Source: UBA2883 sp964017965
GTDB taxonomy: Bacteria; Cyanobacteriota; Vampirovibrionia; Gastranaerophilales; Gastranaerophilaceae
Assembly: GCA_964017965.1 (NCBI GenBank)
Contig: CAXHNV010000001.1
Span: 310,001 to 374,000 of the forward strand
DNA: 64,000 nucleotides
Direction: 5' to 3'
A program made the translations under genes and the position numbers. Shown piece by piece: positions 60,531-64,000 of the stretch (positions are counted from its first letter, which is position 1; each line of letters starts with the position of its first letter). The notes beneath the pieces are model-generated. The model had not been told where the DNA came from. It ran no database searches and saw only the letters and a list, made by a program, of their open reading frames with translations.

Positions 60531-60541
60531 ATAAATATGAT
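60526..60541. promoter_or_regulatory. Palindromic operator candidate at the XRE start codon
   Basis: ATCATAT-AA-ATATGAT, perfect inverted repeat overlapping the -10 box (TATCAT) and ATG of the gene starting at 60530. In copy 1 the matching place reads ATCATAT-AA-GTATGTT, an imperfect version. Confidence 0.5.
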
Positions 60542-60657
60542 AGTGTTTTTTTATACATTTTTCTATTCATTATTGCTACAGTTTAATAGAGTAAAAATAT
60601 ATTATTCATATTTGAAACAACTAAATTATTGATTTAAAATAACTAGAAAGGACCATT

Positions 60658-61035
60658 ATGAGCAAAACATTTGAAGAACAAGTTAAAATATTGCAAGAAA
60701 GCCTTAATCTTACGTACGACGAGGCTAAAGAGAAAATGATAGTCTACAACGCCACAGATGAAGACGAAGACGGGAAGCTCATAATCTCCTCCGACTTCCT
60801 CAAAGTCTTAGAATACATGAAACTCAAAGAAAACTACAACACACTACTCTCAATAACCGTCATAAAACAAAAGAACAACTTTGAGCTCGAATACAAACTC
60901 AAATCAAAAACCAACGAGTTCATTAACCTCTATACCATTGTCCAAAACCGAAACCACAGCATTACTCATCTATACAAAAACGCTGCAAAATTCGAAGAAC
61001 AAATTGACAAAGAGTTTGATATAATCTTTTACTGA
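60658..61035 (+). CDS. Cassette protein of unknown function, copy 2 (125 aa)
   Basis: 112 of 125 residues match the protein at 25047-25424; six of the 13 differences fall in residues 14-21 and three others swap charge (Glu/Lys at 107, 111 and 119). No family recognised. AAAGGACC before the ATG is kept in both copies. The similar nucleotide sequence, including silent sites, implies a recent copy or gene conversion of this gene alone. Its last seven bases overlap the end of secA. Confidence 0.65.
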   Translation: MSKTFEEQVKILQESLNLTYDEAKEKMIVYNATDEDEDGKLIISSDFLKVLEYMKLKENYNTLLSITVIKQKNNFELEYKLKSKTNEFINLYTIVQNRNHSITHLYKNAAKFEEQIDKEFDIIFY

Positions 61036-63647
61036 TTGACGAATTGTACACCGAACTTGGTTCTGAAAAGGTACTTGACAGTCTCGCCCTGAACCTCGTG
61101 CATCATCGTATTATATAAATCATACGCTTCGCGTTTGTACTCAATCAGCGGGTCTTTCTGACCGTAAGCCCTTAACCCGATACCGTCTCTTAACATATCG
61201 ATATTATGCAAGTGGTCTATCCACTTGTTATCAACAACTCTCAAAAGTACATCACGCTCCAACCCGCGCATAACGTTATTATCCGCATACAACTCCTGAC
61301 GGTCAAACTCTTGTTCGTACTGAGTCATAATATCGTTATAGAAAGTTATAATCTCGTTCTCGTGGTCGCGATAAGCGTTAGCCATAGCCTCTCTGAGAGA
61401 ATCGTACATCTCGTGGAATCGTTTATCCTTGATATCCTCAACCTTGATATAATCTATCTGAGGCACAATCGAATGCAACTCTCTCAACATAGATTCCAAA
61501 TCCTCAGGAACATACTCCTCAGGCTTAAGTTCAGGCGCAATATAGCTCTTCATAATCCTGTCGAGCTCTCTGTCCATCATATAAAGAATATCCTCGGTCA
61601 AATTCTCCTGGTTCAAAACACGTTTTCTTTGAGAATAGAACTTCTCTCTCTGGATATTCATAACATCGTCATATTCAAGTACGTTCTTACGTATATCAAA
61701 GTGATAAGTTTCAACCTTTCTCTGTGCAGACTGAATCTGTTTAGAGATAAGCGGAGATTCAATCGCCATATCCTCTTCAACGTTAAGCATATTCATAACC
61801 TGCATAAGCTTATCGCCGCCAAAGATTCGCATAAGGTTATCCTCTAACGACAAGAAGAACCTTGTAGAACCCGGGTCACCCTGTCTTGCAGCACGACCTC
61901 TGAGCTGGTTATCAATACGTCGTGATTCGTGACGCTCGGTACCGATTACGTGAAGCCCGCCCGCTTCAACTACCTTAGCGTGTTCTTCAACAGTAATCTT
62001 TCTTGCCTGTTCCAAAGCCTCGTTCTTCTTCTCTTCATAGTCAATATTGGTCTCAGGCGTAATCCCTTTCTCATCAAGCATTTCTTTTGCAAGATACTCA
62101 GCGTTACCCCCAAGTAAGATATCCGTACCTCTACCTGCCATATTTGTTGCAATGGTAACAGCGCCGTATCGACCTGCCTGTGCGATAATATAAGCTTCTT
62201 TTTCGTGATACTTAGCGTTCAAAACGTTATGTTTAATCCCGCGTTTTTTCAACAACTTTGATAAATATTCGGATTTTTCGATACTAATCGTACCCACAAG
62301 CACCGGTCTTCCGAGCTCGTGCTGTGCGATAATATCTTCAACCACAGCGTTAAACTTAGCACGCTCAGTCTTATAAATAACATCTGGATGATTCTTTCTG
62401 ATATCCTGCTTATTTGTAGGGATAACAGTAACCTCAAGGTTATAAATCTTACCAAATTCAGCTTCTTCCGTCATAGCGGTACCCGTCATACCGGATAGCT
62501 TAGGATAAAGTCTGAACAGGTTTTGGAAGGTAATACTTGCTAAAGTCTGGGTCTCGTCCTGAATCTTAACGTGTTCTTTCGCTTCAACAGCCTGATGAAG
62601 CCCGTCAGACCAGCGGCGACCTTCCATTAAACGACCCGTAAACTCGTCTACAATCATAACTTCGCCGTTACGAACAACGTAATCCGTGTCTTTAATAAAC
62701 AACTCTTTTGCCTTCAACGCTTGCAACAAATGGTGTGCAAACTGGTTTGAAATATCGAACAAATCCTTACAACCAATAAGTTTTTCAGCCTTATCGATAC
62801 CTTCTTCTGTCAAAATAACGTTTTTGTTCTTCTCGTCAACCTCATAGTCAACATCTTTTGTAAGCTTAGGCGCAATCTTAGCCATAAGTTTATAAGTATC
62901 GGCAGATTTTTCGAGCTTACCGCTGATAATCAACGGAGTTCTTGCTTCATCAATCAAGATACTGTCGACTTCGTCGATGATTGCATAGTTATAAGGTCTT
63001 TGTACAAGCATATCGTTGCTTGTAGCCATATTGTCACGCAAATAATCGAACCCGAACTCGTTATTAGTACCGTAAGTGATATCACATCTGTACGCTTCGC
63101 GTTTATCTTCAAAATCGGATTCAGAGCGGTCAGCAAGGATAACCCCTACAGACAGACCTAAGAATTTATAAACTCTGCCCATCCACTCACTGTCACGTTT
63201 TGCAAGGTAGTCGTTAACGGTAATAACGTGAACACCCTTACCCGTAAGTGCATTAAGATAAGCAGGCAACGTTGCAACAAGGGTTTTACCTTCACCGGTA
63301 CGCATTTCTGAGATTTGACCGTTATGCAAGAAATACCCGCCCATTAGCTGAACATCAAAGTGACGCATATTCAATACACGTTTTGCAGCTTCACGAACAG
63401 TCGCAAACGCTTCGGGCAAAATCTTATCAAGCGCAGCTTTTTCAAGTTTTCTGTCCTCTTTAAAATCTGTTGATGTTTCACGGTTAGCTAGAATCTCTTT
63501 AAATTCTGCCGTCTTTGCCTTAAGCTCATCGTCTGAAAGCGCCTCAAATTCAGGTTCAAGCGCGTTTATATGGTCTATTATCCCTAAAATACTTTTTATC
63601 TTTTGTTCATTAGAACCGCCCAATAGTTTCATCAACAGTTTTAACAT
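61029..63647 (-). CDS. secA: Protein translocase subunit SecA
   Basis: 872 aa preprotein translocase ATPase. Walker A RTGEGKT at residues 116-122, DEVDSILIDEARTPLIISG in NBD1, helical wing and scaffold, GRGTDILLGG and QLRGRAARQGDPGSTRFFLS in NBD2. It ends at FGVQFVNQ, so the C-terminal linker and zinc-binding SecB-interaction tail are absent. AAGGGG precedes the ATG. Works with SecYEG at the inner membrane. Confidence 0.97.
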   Translation of the reverse strand: MLKLLMKLLGGSNEQKIKSILGIIDHINALEPEFEALSDDELKAKTAEFKEILANRETSTDFKEDRKLEKAALDKILPEAFATVREAAKRVLNMRHFDVQLMGGYFLHNGQISEMRTGEGKTLVATLPAYLNALTGKGVHVITVNDYLAKRDSEWMGRVYKFLGLSVGVILADRSESDFEDKREAYRCDITYGTNNEFGFDYLRDNMATSNDMLVQRPYNYAIIDEVDSILIDEARTPLIISGKLEKSADTYKLMAKIAPKLTKDVDYEVDEKNKNVILTEEGIDKAEKLIGCKDLFDISNQFAHHLLQALKAKELFIKDTDYVVRNGEVMIVDEFTGRLMEGRRWSDGLHQAVEAKEHVKIQDETQTLASITFQNLFRLYPKLSGMTGTAMTEEAEFGKIYNLEVTVIPTNKQDIRKNHPDVIYKTERAKFNAVVEDIIAQHELGRPVLVGTISIEKSEYLSKLLKKRGIKHNVLNAKYHEKEAYIIAQAGRYGAVTIATNMAGRGTDILLGGNAEYLAKEMLDEKGITPETNIDYEEKKNEALEQARKITVEEHAKVVEAGGLHVIGTERHESRRIDNQLRGRAARQGDPGSTRFFLSLEDNLMRIFGGDKLMQVMNMLNVEEDMAIESPLISKQIQSAQRKVETYHFDIRKNVLEYDDVMNIQREKFYSQRKRVLNQENLTEDILYMMDRELDRIMKSYIAPELKPEEYVPEDLESMLRELHSIVPQIDYIKVEDIKDKRFHEMYDSLREAMANAYRDHENEIITFYNDIMTQYEQEFDRQELYADNNVMRGLERDVLLRVVDNKWIDHLHNIDMLRDGIGLRAYGQKDPLIEYKREAYDLYNTMMHEVQGETVKYLFRTKFGVQFVNQ

Positions 63648-63747
63648 AAAAATCCCCTTTTTTATTATGATAACACGAACATAATCGTTTGAAACTAACC
63701 TCTCAGTTAATAAAAACTTGAAATTAAATTACCTTTGTAGTTAAATC

Positions 63748-64000
63748 ATGGTTACTGAGGTACCTACCTCTAGTCTTAAGAAAGCAGAAATTAGTTTTTT
63801 GAAACAACGAAATATAAAATTAGCAAAGTTTGCAGGGTTCTGTTACGGTGTAAAAAGAGCCGTTGATACTGTTAAAAAGCTTAAAGCAGACAACCCTGAT
63901 AAGAATGTTTATGTATTAGGTGAACTTATCCACAACACTCAAGTTATACAAGAACTTGACGCTATGGGTATAAAAACAATCGATGAATTACCTGAAAAAG
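63748..64000 (+). CDS. ispH: 4-hydroxy-3-methylbut-2-enyl diphosphate reductase (IspH), 5' part
   Basis: The frame opens at the ATG at 63748 and runs off the window (84 codons visible). After a 24-residue lead it reads LAKFAGFCYGVKRAVDTV, with the first cluster cysteine, and VYVLGELIHNTQVI, the substrate-binding His region of IspH. Last step of the MEP pathway, making IPP and DMAPP with a Fe-S cluster. No clear Shine-Dalgarno; the start could also be a later codon. Divergent from secA. Confidence 0.92.
   Translation, partial: MVTEVPTSSLKKAEISFLKQRNIKLAKFAGFCYGVKRAVDTVKKLKADNPDKNVYVLGELIHNTQVIQELDAMGIKTIDELPEK

Larger units (their letters stand above)
59824..61035. repeat. XRE/XRE/125-aa cassette, copy 2
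   Basis: Same three-gene unit as at 24224-25424. It sits between the start of fusA and the end of secA, with the 125-aa gene overlapping the secA end by seven bases. Confidence 0.75.

Noticed and set aside
61029..63647. C-terminal truncation of SecA
   Set aside because: The lack of the zinc-binding tail is common in SecA from bacteria without SecB; the ATPase and translocation domains are complete, so it is not a broken gene.

Overview
The window is AT-rich, gene-dense bacterial chromosome and looks like the non-photosynthetic sister lineage of Cyanobacteria (Melainabacteria/Vampirovibrionia, most likely gut Gastranaerophilales). The main evidence is the F0F1 ATP synthase cluster, ordered a, c, b', b, delta, alpha, gamma with beta and epsilon absent, which is the cyanobacterial layout. 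Supporting signs are an MEP isoprenoid pathway (ispG, ispH), no photosynthesis genes, and many lineage-type hypothetical proteins. The assignment is inference; no rRNA is present.

Layout. 1-3.4 kb: purine salvage (end of mtnN, a concentrative nucleoside transporter), a radical SAM protein and small unknowns. 3.4-9.8 kb: valS, an unknown protein, a phosphatase-like protein with a CX5R loop, a SIS-domain sugar enzyme and a GT2 glycosyltransferase. 9.8-15 kb: the ATP synthase cluster and a 49-aa peptide gene. 15-17.8 kb: a pair of XRE regulators, adenine deaminase and a probable new type I toxin-antitoxin locus. 17.8-23.8 kb: a leftward operon of two WYL-like regulators, a TPR protein and tsaC, divergent from dnaA. 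24.2-25.4 kb: a cassette of two XRE regulators and a divergent 125-aa protein; a second copy lies at 59.8-61.0 kb. 25.4-44.2 kb: housekeeping genes (yihY family, nrnA, dciA-like, a dicarboxylate symporter, ileS, rimO, ispG, mgtE, deoC, ychF, speD) with a four-domain GntR-like regulator and a ZorAB-like membrane stator pair. 44.2-48.3 kb: two large lineage-type proteins, one with EF-hand-like loops and one with terminal coiled coils like axial proteins. 48.5-54.6 kb: tRNA-Leu, a soluble histidine kinase with a REC-GGDEF-REC-like partner, an ABC exporter, an EcoRI-type methyltransferase, an XRE regulator and HU; a 75-bp inverted repeat flanks the exporter-to-HU part. 54.6-64 kb: surE, two Asn-rich proteins, fusA, the second XRE cassette, secA and the start of ispH.

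How it fits together. mtnN, the nucleoside transporter, adenine deaminase, deoC, surE and nrnA indicate scavenging and recycling of purines, nucleosides and nucleotides, consistent with a fermentative gut symbiont. At least seven genes, and probably ten, have a -10 box exactly six bases upstream of the ATG, which points to widespread leaderless transcription. The most novel-looking items are the type I toxin-antitoxin candidate near 17.6 kb and the duplicated XRE/XRE/125-aa cassette, whose smaller regulators share a C-terminal LGExFTLIDE-type tail that is cut off by a single stop codon in one copy.
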